Shown here piece by piece: positions 33,799 through 42,625 of a stretch of 64,000 nt of DNA. The DNA lies in NCBI RefSeq assembly GCF_000403845.2, contig NZ_KE159567.1, forward strand, positions 1,620,911 to 1,684,910. The letters are read 5' to 3'. Each line of letters opens with the position of its first letter. Position 1 is the first letter of the stretch. The position numbers and the translations under genes were made by a program. Origin of the DNA: Eubacterium sp. 14-2. GTDB lineage: Bacteria > Bacillota > Clostridia > Lachnospirales > Lachnospiraceae. Under the pieces are notes generated by a model. That model saw only the letters and a program-made list of their open reading frames with translations. It had not been told where the DNA came from and did not search any database.

Positions 33799-34137
33799 AT
33801 GGATCGGATAATAGAGAAAAATCTGGAAGCACTGGTATATGCAGTGAAAAACAGTCAGGAATATGCGGAATATCAAAGGATACGGGAACTGGTTCATGCA
33901 GATCCGGAAAAAGAAAAGGCAATCCATGAATTCCGCAGAAGGAATTTTGAACTGCATATGCGCAGAGATGTGGATTTATTTACGGAAACGGACCGTCTGG
34001 AGCGGGAATTTGCTCCATTGCGGGCAGAACCTTATGTAAATGAATATCTTGCGGCAGAACTCGCAGTATGCCGCATGGTGCAGCATATCAATTACCGTCT
34101 TATGGAAGAAATTGAGTTTGATCTTGGATTTGAGTAA
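33799..34137 (+). CDS. YlbF family regulator
   Basis: A 112-aa all-helical protein of the YlbF/YmcA family; in Bacillus these form the Y-complex that steers RNase Y and mRNA maturation. QEYAEYQRIRELVHADPEKE and VNEYLAAELAVCRMVQHINY are the family helices. Its position right after RNase J fits a role in RNA decay (inference). TGGAGG lies nine bases before the ATG. No YmcA or YaaT partner is in the window. Confidence 0.88.
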   Translation: MDRIIEKNLEALVYAVKNSQEYAEYQRIRELVHADPEKEKAIHEFRRRNFELHMRRDVDLFTETDRLEREFAPLRAEPYVNEYLAAELAVCRMVQHINYRLMEEIEFDLGFE

Positions 34138-34163
34138 GTTCATCCGGAAAAAAGGGGAATGTT

Positions 34164-34547
34164 ATGAGAAGCAGCAAGGTGGTACTGAATATAGTAAACA
34201 GTGTATTAAGCATCCTGCTCCTGGTACTGATTCTGTTTGTGGTGTTAAAGGCGGGAAATGCCGCCTATGACCTGGGATATCGGATCTTTACCGAGCCGGC
34301 CGTGGACCGGGAACCGGGGAGAGATATTTCAGTACGGTACTATGATGGAATGTCCCTTACAGAACTTGGGAGCCTGCTGGAGGAAAAAGGGCTGGTGGAC
34401 AGCGGAATCGTGTTTGCCATACAGCTTCGCCTTTTCGCCGGCGGAGATAAAATCAGGCAGGGGAAATATACGCTGAACACTTCCTGGACGCCGGAAGAAC
34501 TGATACAGGTTCTGGCAGGTGAGGACCTGGAGGAAACAGAAGAATGA
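34164..34547 (+). CDS. MltG-like protein lacking the catalytic domain
   Basis: A 127-aa protein with an N-terminal membrane helix (IVNSVLSILLLVLILFVVL) and the LysM-like domain found at the N-terminus of endolytic transglycosylase MltG (YYDGMSLTELGSLLEEKGLV; IRQGKYTLNTSWTPEELIQV). MltG is normally 340-390 aa, and the catalytic YceG half is absent, with no sign of a frameshift downstream because trmR starts in the 4-base overlap. It holds the yrrL position of the Bacillus cluster. It may bind glycan without cleaving it. Confidence 0.82.
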   Translation: MRSSKVVLNIVNSVLSILLLVLILFVVLKAGNAAYDLGYRIFTEPAVDREPGRDISVRYYDGMSLTELGSLLEEKGLVDSGIVFAIQLRLFAGGDKIRQGKYTLNTSWTPEELIQVLAGEDLEETEE

Positions 34548-35236
34548 TAGTGGAAGAACGTCTTGTTACTTATATCAATTCTCTGGACAGAGGAACTGAC
34601 GGGCTGCTGGCAGAGATAGAAGAGGAGGCCCGTCGTACCTTTGTGCCTGTGATCCGAAAGGAAACACAGAACCTTTTAAAACTGCTGCTGGCCATGAACC
34701 GGCCGGAACGTATTCTGGAAGTGGGGACAGCGGTGGGATTTTCCGCTTTGCTGATGGAAGACAGCAATCCGGTGCCCTGTGAAATTACCACCATAGAAAA
34801 CTATGAAAAAAGAATTCCCGTTGCAAAGGCAAATTTTTTGCGCGCAGGGAAGCAGAATGTGATAAAATTGTCAGAGGGGGATGCCGCCCAGGTTCTGAAA
34901 GAACTCACCGGCAGTTATGATTTTATTTTTATGGATGCTGCAAAGGGACAGTATATTCATTTTCTCCCGGAAGTAATGCGCCTGCTGAGAACAGGAGGCG
35001 TGCTGGTATCCGATAATGTGCTGCAGGACGGAGATATTATTCAGTCCCGTTTTGCAGTTACCAGAAGAAACCGCACCATACATAAACGGATGCGGGATTA
35101 TCTTTATGAGCTGACGCATATGGAAGGTCTGAGGACTTCCATACTGCCCATTGGCGACGGGGTGACAGTCAGCGTAAAGGAGGAGAGCAATGAACAGGAA
35201 AAAACCGGAACTGCTGGTGCCGGCCAGCAGCCTTGA
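34544..35236 (+). CDS. trmR: tRNA 5-hydroxyuridine methyltransferase TrmR (class I SAM)
   Basis: Methylates 5-hydroxyuridine at tRNA position 34 to mo5U. The 230-aa O-methyltransferase fold has motif I ILEVGTAVGFSALLM (about 64-78), an acidic TTIENYEKR, DFIFMDAAKGQYIHFLP (metal-binding Asp), and LVSDNVLQDG. It overlaps mltG-like by four bases and trhP by 47 bases, so the order equals Bacillus yrrL-yrrM-yrrO, with its partner adjacent. Confidence 0.88.
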   Translation: MIVEERLVTYINSLDRGTDGLLAEIEEEARRTFVPVIRKETQNLLKLLLAMNRPERILEVGTAVGFSALLMEDSNPVPCEITTIENYEKRIPVAKANFLRAGKQNVIKLSEGDAAQVLKELTGSYDFIFMDAAKGQYIHFLPEVMRLLRTGGVLVSDNVLQDGDIIQSRFAVTRRNRTIHKRMRDYLYELTHMEGLRTSILPIGDGVTVSVKEESNEQEKTGTAGAGQQP

Positions 35237-36440
35237 AGTTTTAAAAGTGGCTGTAATTTTTGGTGCGGATGCGGTGTATATCGGTGGAGAAATGTTCGGT
35301 CTGCGTGCAAAAGCCAGAAACTTTTCCATGGAGGATATGGAGCGGGGCATTCAGTTTGCCCATGAACATGGTGTGAAGGTGTATGTGACAGCGAATATCC
35401 TGGCCCACAATTATGATTTGGAGGGAATCAGGGAGTATTTTGCTGAACTTAAAAGGCTGAGTCCGGACGCCCTGATCATTTCTGATCCCGGTGTTTTTAC
35501 CATTGCCAGAGAACTGCTGCCGGAAATGGAACTTCATATTTCCACTCAGGCTAATAATACCAATTATGAGACCTTTCGGTTCTGGCATAAACTTGGAGCC
35601 AAACGTGTGGTTTCTGCCAGAGAACTGTCTTTGCAGGAAATTTTGGAAATCCGGGAAAAAATACCGGAGGATATGGAGATAGAAACGTTTATTCACGGCG
35701 CCATGTGTATCTCCTATTCCGGAAGATGTCTGCTCAGCAATTATTTTACCGGTCGGGACGCCAATCAGGGAGCCTGTACCCATCCCTGCCGCTGGAAATA
35801 TGCGGTGGTGGAGGAGACAAGGCCGGGAGAATATCTGCCGGTTTATGAAAATGAGAGGGGAACCTATATTTTTAATTCCAAAGATCTGTGTATGATTGAA
35901 CACATTCCGGAGCTGGTGGAGGCCGGAATTGACAGTTTCAAAATTGAAGGCCGAATGAAAACAGCTCTTTATGTGGCTTCAGCGGCAAGAACCTACCGGA
36001 AAGCCATTGACGACTATTTTATTTCGGAAGAAACCTACCGGAAGCACATGCCCTGGTATACAGGGCAGATTTCCAATTGTACTTTCCGGCATTTTACTAC
36101 GGGATTTTTCTTTGGAAAACCGAATGAACAGACACAGATTTATGACAGCAATACTTATACGAAGGAATATACCTATCTTGGAATCGTCGGGGAAAGAAAT
36201 CAGGACGGATTATACCGGATAGAACAGAGAAACAAGTTTTCAGTTGGAGAACAGATTGAGGTGATGAAGCCGAATGGAGATAACATACCGGTAACGGTGA
36301 AATCTATTCAGGATGAAGAAGGAAACGAGATGGAGTCAGCACCCCATCCCAGACAGGTGTTATATATTGATTTAGGACAGCCATTGGCAGAATTTGATAT
36401 TCTGCGCAGACAGGAAAAGGAGGAACAGGCAGATGAATAA
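35190..36440 (+). CDS. trhP: tRNA hydroxylation protein P (U32 family)
   Basis: U32 protein that makes 5-hydroxyuridine at tRNA U34 from prephenate-dependent chemistry, supplying TrmR's substrate. The 416 aa contain the U32 signature ETFIHGAMCISYSGRCLLSN (about 168-187) and ACTHPCRWKY, giving Cys ligands for an Fe-S cluster, and a C-terminal barrel (FSVGEQIEVMKPNGDNI). The start ATG is preceded by AGGAGAG. Bacillus has two such genes (yrrN, yrrO); only one is at this site, and the longer U32 gene at 15.3 kb is the other in view. Confidence 0.9.
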   Translation: MNRKKPELLVPASSLEVLKVAVIFGADAVYIGGEMFGLRAKARNFSMEDMERGIQFAHEHGVKVYVTANILAHNYDLEGIREYFAELKRLSPDALIISDPGVFTIARELLPEMELHISTQANNTNYETFRFWHKLGAKRVVSARELSLQEILEIREKIPEDMEIETFIHGAMCISYSGRCLLSNYFTGRDANQGACTHPCRWKYAVVEETRPGEYLPVYENERGTYIFNSKDLCMIEHIPELVEAGIDSFKIEGRMKTALYVASAARTYRKAIDDYFISEETYRKHMPWYTGQISNCTFRHFTTGFFFGKPNEQTQIYDSNTYTKEYTYLGIVGERNQDGLYRIEQRNKFSVGEQIEVMKPNGDNIPVTVKSIQDEEGNEMESAPHPRQVLYIDLGQPLAEFDILRRQEKEEQADE

Positions 36441-37491
36441 AGACAGATATGTAGCATATGTGGGGACTTATACCCATGGAACCAGCGTAGGAATCCATAT
36501 TTATGATGTGGACGTGGAAGAGGGAAGTATGACGGAGCGAAAAGTAATTCCCATTAACAATCCTTCCCACCTGACCGTTTCAGCAGATGGAAAATTCCTG
36601 TATTCCATTGCAGACGAAGGTGTTGCCGCATTTAAAGTCCTTCCGGACGGGGATCTGGAGGCCATAAATGAGAAATGGATTGGCGGTATGCGCGGGTGCT
36701 ATGTGGATGTGGACAGAGAAAACCGTTATCTGTTTGTGGGAGGCTATCACGACGGCCGGGTCACCATGATGAGACTGAACGAAGACGGAAGCATCGGTGA
36801 GATTGCAGACGGAATTTTCCATACGGGTATGGGAAGAAGTATTGCGGAACGCAATTACCGTCCCCATGTAAACTGTGTAAAACTGACGCCGAAACAGTAT
36901 TATCTCTGTGCAGTAGATGGTGGTTTGGATCAGGTGAAGATTTATCAGATTGACTATGAAAAAGGTAAAATGAAAATTGCGGATATTCTGAGGGAACATC
37001 TGGAATCTTCTCCGAGAATGATACGGTTTACTCCAGATGGAAATTATGCTTATGTACTGTGCGAGGAAAGCAATGAGGTGGATGTTTATACTTATGCATG
37101 TACGCCTCAGGGGCCGGAATTTGAACGAATCCAGAGTGTTCCCACGGTAGATGAAGAAGAGAAAATAAACTGCGGCGCTTCCGGTATGGAAGTAAGCCAG
37201 GACGGCAGATATCTGTTCTGTTCCAACGCAGGTGCCAATTCTGTTATTATTTATGCCATCAATCAGGAAAATGGTGAACTGACCATGATATGCGATTCCA
37301 AAATCAGCGGGGATTACCCCAAGTCCATTGCAGTTTTCCCGGATGGACAGCATTTTGTAAGTCTGAATCATGACACCAACGAAATTATGACATTCCATGT
37401 GGATTATGAGAAGAAATATTTCCTTATGAAAGGCAGGCCCATTGCCATTGACCAGCCCAACTGTATTCATATTCACAAACTTTCCCAGTAA
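36433..37491 (+). CDS. Lactonase family beta-propeller protein (6-phosphogluconolactonase-like)
   Basis: A 352-aa seven-bladed propeller of the YbhE/Pgl type that hydrolyses 6-phosphogluconolactone. Start YVAYVGTYTHGTSVGIHIYD, then repeated blades (LTVSADGKFLYSIADEG, IRFTPDGNYAYVLCEESNE, EVSQDGRYLFCSNAGANSVI, DYPKSIAVFPDGQHFVSLN). ATG 36433 is chosen since AAGGAGGAACAGG precedes it and it overlaps trhP by eight bases; the longer frame is inside trhP. A strong terminator ends the operon. Confidence 0.88.
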   Translation: MNKDRYVAYVGTYTHGTSVGIHIYDVDVEEGSMTERKVIPINNPSHLTVSADGKFLYSIADEGVAAFKVLPDGDLEAINEKWIGGMRGCYVDVDRENRYLFVGGYHDGRVTMMRLNEDGSIGEIADGIFHTGMGRSIAERNYRPHVNCVKLTPKQYYLCAVDGGLDQVKIYQIDYEKGKMKIADILREHLESSPRMIRFTPDGNYAYVLCEESNEVDVYTYACTPQGPEFERIQSVPTVDEEEKINCGASGMEVSQDGRYLFCSNAGANSVIIYAINQENGELTMICDSKISGDYPKSIAVFPDGQHFVSLNHDTNEIMTFHVDYEKKYFLMKGRPIAIDQPNCIHIHKLSQ

Positions 37492-37495
37492 TTTT

Positions 37496-37532
37496 AACCC
37501 CCATGAAAACAGTTCGTTTCATGGGGGTTATT
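37496..37532. terminator. Bidirectional terminator between lactonase and aroC
   Basis: AACCCCCATGAAA (37496-37508) and TTTCATGGGGGTT (37517-37529) form a perfect 13-bp stem with T-rich and A-rich flanks. Confidence 0.9.
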
Positions 37533-37593
37533 TGTATGTACTGCCATATCATAAATAATATGAGAAAGCGTGCAGATACAGATGTATCTGAAA

Positions 37594-38724
37594 TCAGTCC
37601 TTCCGGTAGAACTGTTCCGGACTTTCCATCTGACTGCCTGTGTGTTCTAACATCAGATCCAGAATGGCCAGTGCGGCCATTGCTTCCACAACTACCACGG
37701 CTCTTGGAACAATAACCGGGTCGTGTCTGCCGTGAATGGAAATTTCCACAGGTTCCCCATTTTTGTTGATGGTATTCTGAGGCGTGGAAATGGAGGGGGT
37801 GGGTTTGACAGCAGCCCGGAAAATAATGGGGGCCCCATTGCTGATACCGCCTAGAATTCCTCCGGCATGGTTACTGGAAAGGGCGGGACTGCCATTTCTT
37901 ATTTCAAAACTGTCATTATTTTCAGAGCCCATGACAGAGGCGGAAGCGAAACCGTCGCCGATTTCAAAGCCTTTTACCGCTCCAATGGAAAAAATGGCTT
38001 TGGCCAGATTTGCGTCCAGCTTGTCAAAAACAGGTTCTCCTATCCCGGCAGGAACACCGGTAATGATACATTCAATAATGCCTCCGGCAGAATCTTTCCG
38101 TTCCATACATGTTTCCAGAAATTCCTGAGCTTTTGTACAGGCGTTTTCTTCCGGCATATACAGCGGATTGGAGAGAATACGGGAAATCACCTGTTTGGGA
38201 TTTTCAAAGAGCAGCTCTTTTGGAGTTTTGGATATGGAGACCGGGCCCACAGTTCTGGTGTAAGTCAGAAAGGAAACGCCCAGCCGGTCCAGGATTTTAG
38301 CTGCGATTGCCCCGGCGGCCACTCTGCCAATGGTTTCCCGACCGGAAGAACGTCCGCCGCCCCGATAGTCCCGGAATCCGTATTTCATGTCAAACGTATA
38401 GTCTGCATGTCCCGGACGGTAGTAAGAGGCAATATCACCGTAATCCCTGGAACGCTGATCCTGGTTAAATACCATAAGGCTGATGGGAGTTCCGGTGGTT
38501 TTTCCTTCAAATACGCCGGAAAGGATTTCCACTTTGTCATTTTCCTGCCGCTGTGTGGAAAACCGGGACTGTCCCGGCTTTCTTCTGTCCAGAAATGTCT
38601 GTATATCTGCTTCCTTCAGAGGGAGTCCTGCGGGACAGCCATCCACTACCACACCGATGCCTTTTCCGTGAGATTCCCCCCAGGTGGTGATTTTAAAATG
38701 AGTGCCGAATGTTGAGCCTGCCAT
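37594..38724 (-). CDS. aroC: Chorismate synthase
   Basis: Converts EPSP to chorismate with reduced FMN, the last step of the shikimate pathway. The 376 aa contain the family signatures GESHGKGIGVVVDG near the start, GKTTGTPISLMV, FRDYRGGGRSSGRETIGRVA, and the FMN-binding end AVVVVEAMAALAILDLM. ATG 38724 is preceded by CAGGAGG and begins MAGSTFGTHFKI; the frame to 38835 is upstream. It is divergent from tgt. Confidence 0.97.
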   Translation of the reverse strand: MAGSTFGTHFKITTWGESHGKGIGVVVDGCPAGLPLKEADIQTFLDRRKPGQSRFSTQRQENDKVEILSGVFEGKTTGTPISLMVFNQDQRSRDYGDIASYYRPGHADYTFDMKYGFRDYRGGGRSSGRETIGRVAAGAIAAKILDRLGVSFLTYTRTVGPVSISKTPKELLFENPKQVISRILSNPLYMPEENACTKAQEFLETCMERKDSAGGIIECIITGVPAGIGEPVFDKLDANLAKAIFSIGAVKGFEIGDGFASASVMGSENNDSFEIRNGSPALSSNHAGGILGGISNGAPIIFRAAVKPTPSISTPQNTINKNGEPVEISIHGRHDPVIVPRAVVVVEAMAALAILDLMLEHTGSQMESPEQFYRKD

Positions 38725-38751
38725 AAAAACCTCCTGAGTTGATAATCCTGT

Positions 38752-38780
38752 AAACGCCTCCCACCCTGCGGGAGGCGTTT
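38752..38780. promoter_or_regulatory. GC-rich hairpin between aroC and tgt
   Basis: AAACGCCTCCC and GGGAGGCGTTT form an 11-bp stem around a short loop. It lies 28 bases upstream of aroC on the minus strand, without a long T-run either way, so it may be a leader stem of aroC. Confidence 0.5.
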
Positions 38781-38822
38781 GCTTCATTATATCCAATCTT
38801 TCAGAAAAAAGAAAGTATTTTA

Positions 38823-38851
38823 TTGAGAAAGACATGGAATTCTGGTATACT
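38823..38851 (+). promoter_or_regulatory. Promoter of tgt
   Basis: TTGAGA (38823-38828), 17-base spacer, TATACT (38846-38851), about 64 bases before the ATG. Confidence 0.72.
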
Positions 38852-38914
38852 GATTTCTGTTATTAAATCTGTGGAAAGCAAAATCACTGAACGGTACAAA
38901 GAAAGGAAATATTT

Positions 38915-40042
38915 ATGTATAAACTGTTAAAGCAGGAAGGCCGGGCCAAACGGGGAGAATTTCATACGGTACACGGTGTTATTCAGACGCCTGTATTTAT
39001 GAATGTGGGCACGGTTGCAGCTATTAAAGGAGCGGTGTCTACTCAGGATTTACAGGAGATAAAAACGCAGGTGCAGCTGTCTAATACCTATCATCTCCAT
39101 GTACGTCCGGGGGATGAAGTGGTAAAGGAGCTGGGGGGCCTGCATAAATTTATGGTATGGGACAGGCCCATTCTCACAGATTCCGGCGGATTTCAGGTAT
39201 TTTCTCTGGCGGGACTGCGGAAAATCAAAGAAGAAGGCGTATATTTTCAGTCCCATATAGATGGCAGGAGGATTTTCATGGGGCCGGAGGAAAGTATGCA
39301 GATTCAGTCCAATCTGGCCTCCACCATTGCCATGGCTTTTGATGAATGTCCTTCCAGCGTGGCAGAACGCTCTTATGTGGAACATTCCGTGGCCAGAACC
39401 ACCCGCTGGCTGAAACGCTGTAAAAAGGAAATGAAACGGTTAAATGGAATGGAAACCACCATTAACAGAAAGCAAATGCTGTTTGGTATCAATCAGGGCG
39501 CAATTTTTGACGATATCCGCGTGGAACATGCGAAACAGATTGCAGAACTGGATCTGGACGGATATGCCATCGGCGGGCTGGCAGTGGGAGAAAGCCATGA
39601 GGAAATGTATCATATTCTGGATGTGACGGTGCCTCACCTGCCTCTGGAAAAGCCAACTTATCTCATGGGCGTGGGAACTCCCGCCAATATTCTGGAAGGG
39701 GTGGAGCGGGGCGTGGACTTTTTTGACTGTGTATATCCCAGCCGGAACGGGCGCCATGGCCATCTGTATACGAATCAGGGAAAAATGAATCTGTTCAATC
39801 AGAAATATGAAAGAGATTCCAGACCCATAGAAGAAGGGTGCCAGTGTCCGGCCTGCCGCCACTACAGCCGGGCTTATATCCGCCATCTTCTGAAAGCAAA
39901 AGAAATGCTGGGAATGCGGCTGTGCGTCCTTCATAACCTGTACTTTTATAATACCATGATGGAAGAAATCAGAGAGGCCCTGGACCAGGAACGGTTTCAT
40001 TCTTATAAAGAAGAGAAATTATACGGAATGGGCCAGAAGTGA
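38915..40042 (+). CDS. tgt: Queuine tRNA-ribosyltransferase
   Basis: Exchanges guanine 34 for preQ1 in tRNAs with GUN anticodons. The 375 aa show TPVFMNVGTVAAIKG, the catalytic DSGGFQVFSL (Asp near 90), FGINQGAIFDDIR, and YAIGGLAVGE, the substrate-binding loop. The zinc site is CQCPACRHYSRAYIRHL. Usual length. GAAAGGAAA precedes the ATG. No queA is in view. Confidence 0.97.
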   Translation: MYKLLKQEGRAKRGEFHTVHGVIQTPVFMNVGTVAAIKGAVSTQDLQEIKTQVQLSNTYHLHVRPGDEVVKELGGLHKFMVWDRPILTDSGGFQVFSLAGLRKIKEEGVYFQSHIDGRRIFMGPEESMQIQSNLASTIAMAFDECPSSVAERSYVEHSVARTTRWLKRCKKEMKRLNGMETTINRKQMLFGINQGAIFDDIRVEHAKQIAELDLDGYAIGGLAVGESHEEMYHILDVTVPHLPLEKPTYLMGVGTPANILEGVERGVDFFDCVYPSRNGRHGHLYTNQGKMNLFNQKYERDSRPIEEGCQCPACRHYSRAYIRHLLKAKEMLGMRLCVLHNLYFYNTMMEEIREALDQERFHSYKEEKLYGMGQK

Positions 40043-40106
40043 GATTTCAGGAATGACAATACAGGGACGGAAACGTAAAACAGTTTGCAGGAGAGTATCC
40101 GGGATT

Positions 40107-41732
40107 ATGAAAAGGAAACATGTAAAATTTATGACGATTCTGTTTGTTTTGTCCGTACTTCTGCTGGAAACGCGTTTTCTACGGACCGTATCTGCCCAGC
40201 CGGTACCGGAAATACTGACAAAAAAGATTCAGACAATTACCGCTTCAGACCTGTCAGAAGAAATGGGAAGGCCGAATTTTTTTCTGGATGCAAAGACAGA
40301 CGGGAACGGCAGTTTAAGTTACGCCAGCAGTAATGAAGAGGCTGCTAAAATAAATGAGATGACCGGAGAGGTGGAACTGACCGGAGTGGGGATTACACAG
40401 ATTGCAATCCGCGCATCGGCTACGGAGGAATATGAAGAGGCTGTCAGGACCATTCAGTTAAGGGTGAAGAAGGGCGATGCGAAGCTGAAGGTACCGGAAC
40501 GTTCTTATACGAAAACATATAAAGACCGGGCCTTTTCCATCGGGGCATCTGCCAGAAGTCCGGTCAGATACAAAAGCAGCAATTCCAGGGTTGCAGACGT
40601 GAACAGTAAGGGCAGGGTATCTGTGAAAAAATGCGGTGAGGCAGTGATAACGGTAACTGCCGGGGATCGTAATTACAGATCTGCTTCAAAGAAAATTACA
40701 ATAAAAGTTTTGCCGGGAAAACCACGGATGAAATCTTTAAATAACAAAACCCCCGGACAGCTTGGCATATCCTGGGTCAGACAGAAAGAAGCAGACGGAT
40801 ATATCGTGGAATATGCCCCGGATAAAAATTTCAAAAAGCATGTTGGAAAAATCAGAATCGGGAAAAACAGCGTTACCGGAACCACCCTGAAAGGCCTTAC
40901 GGAAGGCAGGAAGTATTACATCAGGATAAAGGCATATAAAATCATCAATCACAGAAAAGTCTGTGGAAAGGCCAGTAAGGTTATAGCCAGAAAGGTGAAA
41001 AAAGAACCGCTGCAGACCACAGCCCGGCCAGGAAAGCGGACGCTGCTGAATCTGCTGCTCACCGCAAAAATACCTTTGGGCCACACGATGTATGTCTGGG
41101 GCGGCGGATGGAACGAAGCAGATACAGGTGCGGGAGAAGAGGCGGTAAGTATTGGGGAAAGCCCCCGCTGGAGGGCATTTTATGAGATGCAGGACAGTTC
41201 ATACAATTACAGAAATACAAGATACCAGATTCATGACGGACTGGACTGCTCCGGCTATGTGGGCTGGGTGATATACAACGTAATGGAAACTGCCGGCGGA
41301 AGAACCGGTTATGTGGAAAAAGCCTCCGGTATGGCGGAAAGCCTGGCAATGAAAGGATTTGGAGGCTATACGCCTGCCCGTAATGTGAAAAACTGGAAAC
41401 CAGGGGATATTATGAGTATGAGCGGACATGTATGGATTTCACTGGGTATGTGTGAGGATGGAAGCGTGGTGCTGTTACATGCAAGTCCGCCGGGGGTTCT
41501 TTTGTGCGGAACGCGTCTTCCGGATGGAAGGAGCAGCCGTGCCACAGAACTGGCAGAACATTATATGCGTACTTACTATCCGGACTGGTATAAAAAATAT
41601 CCGGACTGTGCAAGAGCTGCTTCTTATCTGACAGGTTCCGGGCAAATGCGCTGGGATTCCGGGCTGCTTACAGATAAAGAAGGAATACGGAAAATGGGAG
41701 CAGAGGAAGTTTTAAAGAAGATTATCCCGTGA
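40107..41732 (+). CDS. Secreted Ig-like / Fn3 / NlpC-P60-like surface protein
   Basis: A 541-aa exported protein. The signal peptide is MKRKHVKFMTILFVLSVLLL and on, cleaved near TVSA-QP. About 40-110 and 115-195 are Big_2-type Ig-like domains (NGSLSYASSNEEAAKIN; SPVRYKSSNSRVADVNSKGR), and about 200-295 is fibronectin III (KKHVGKIRIGKNSVTGTTLK, YYIRIKAYK). About 320-540 resembles an NlpC/P60 fold: HDGLDCSGYVGWVIYN (Cys) and MSGHVWISLG (His). A peptidoglycan hydrolase or adhesin role is inferred. I choose ATG 40107 over 40053 because it gives a normal signal peptide; GGAG lies 13 bases upstream. Confidence 0.7.
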   Translation: MKRKHVKFMTILFVLSVLLLETRFLRTVSAQPVPEILTKKIQTITASDLSEEMGRPNFFLDAKTDGNGSLSYASSNEEAAKINEMTGEVELTGVGITQIAIRASATEEYEEAVRTIQLRVKKGDAKLKVPERSYTKTYKDRAFSIGASARSPVRYKSSNSRVADVNSKGRVSVKKCGEAVITVTAGDRNYRSASKKITIKVLPGKPRMKSLNNKTPGQLGISWVRQKEADGYIVEYAPDKNFKKHVGKIRIGKNSVTGTTLKGLTEGRKYYIRIKAYKIINHRKVCGKASKVIARKVKKEPLQTTARPGKRTLLNLLLTAKIPLGHTMYVWGGGWNEADTGAGEEAVSIGESPRWRAFYEMQDSSYNYRNTRYQIHDGLDCSGYVGWVIYNVMETAGGRTGYVEKASGMAESLAMKGFGGYTPARNVKNWKPGDIMSMSGHVWISLGMCEDGSVVLLHASPPGVLLCGTRLPDGRSSRATELAEHYMRTYYPDWYKKYPDCARAASYLTGSGQMRWDSGLLTDKEGIRKMGAEEVLKKIIP

Positions 41733-41791
41733 TTTACAATAGATGGTGGTACGGACTGTAACTGCAATTTTTATTAATCCGCAGAAATAGC

Positions 41792-41820
41792 TTGCTTTCG
41801 GCTGGCATTTTGTGTACAAT
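41792..41820 (+). promoter_or_regulatory. Promoter before yajC
   Basis: TTGCTT (41792-41797), 17-base spacer, TACAAT (41815-41820); the leader to yajC is about 115 bases. Confidence 0.65.
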
Positions 41821-41941
41821 AGTATAAATGCGTAAAATTTTGTCGCAGAGAAAAGGCCTGTGTCTGCACAGGCATAGCAGGAAAAATACCCTGGAACAGA
41901 TTTACAGGTTTCGGGAACATGGACAATTAGGAGGAAAAGAA

Positions 41942-42259
41942 ATGTCTATTTTAGCGCAAACAGAGGCAGCGGCCGGATTTTCCATTATCTGGATTTTAGT
42001 CATGCTGGTAGCTCTTTATTTCATGATGATACGTCCGCAGCAGAAAGAGAACAAGAGAAAGAATGCAATGCTGGCTGAACTGGCAGTAGGCGACACTGTG
42101 CTGACCACCAGCGGTTTTTACGGAATGGTCATTGATATTACAGCAGATACGGTTATTATGGAGTTTGGAAATAATAAGAACTGCCGTATTCCCATGCAGA
42201 AATCAGCCATTGCAATGGTAGAGAAACCGGAAGAAGCGGTGGAAAAAGAAAGTAAGTAA
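41942..42259 (+). CDS. yajC: Preprotein translocase subunit YajC
   Basis: Accessory membrane subunit of the SecDF-YajC complex. The 105 aa have a single helix (FSIIWILVMLVALYFMMI) followed by the family motif RPQQKENKRKNAMLAELAVG and a beta-rich end (DTVLTTSGFYGMVIDI). ATG 41942 follows GGAGG by seven bases; the frame to 41828 is only leader. tgt-yajC neighbours are common, but here a surface-protein gene separates them and secDF does not follow. Confidence 0.93.
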   Translation: MSILAQTEAAAGFSIIWILVMLVALYFMMIRPQQKENKRKNAMLAELAVGDTVLTTSGFYGMVIDITADTVIMEFGNNKNCRIPMQKSAIAMVEKPEEAVEKESK

Positions 42260-42625
42260 AATGAGGGCATTCTCAGGCGGAAGTCGGGGAGTGTCTTTTT
42301 GTCTTACCGGAAATTCTTTCGGCTTACCGGTAAGATAAAAACAATTATCCTGCCAGGCGGAAAAATGAAATACTGCTTTGGAGGGAGTGAGAACCATACC
42401 AAAATATAATGATATACCAATCCTGCCATAACCTGGAATTATGGAACCCATGAAAAAGAAAAATGTCTTTTCCGGTTGAAATTCAGGAATAAATATACTA
42501 TAGTAGTATTGATAAATTTTTGTCAATCCAGAAGAATCCGAAGCCTGTAACGAAAGTCAGAAAGTCTGGTTTCCATTTACAGGAATCGGCCAGTTATCAT
42601 AGAAATGCAGGGAGGAACAGTGAGC
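42260..42625 (+). promoter_or_regulatory. Leader region between yajC and leuB
   Basis: A hairpin TTTTGTCTTACCGG / CCGGTAAGATAAAA (about 42296-42341) can terminate yajC. Further on, a perfect palindrome TACTATAGTA (within 42495-42512, also readable as ATACT-N5-AGTAT) sits by a TATACT -10-like hexamer. No T-box GGTGG consensus and no Leu/Ile/Val-rich leader peptide were found. This 366-base gap has no other gene. Confidence 0.5.

Noticed and set aside
36580-37476. 298-aa minus-strand open frame
   Set aside because: It is the antisense shadow of the lactonase gene, with no ribosome binding site or domain.
37867-38715. 282-aa plus-strand open frame over aroC
   Set aside because: Shadow of chorismate synthase on the other strand; composition and lack of start signals do not support it.
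42260-42625. T-box or leader-peptide attenuator upstream of leuB
   Set aside because: No AGGGTGGNACC-type sequence and no run of Leu, Ile or Val codons before a terminator.
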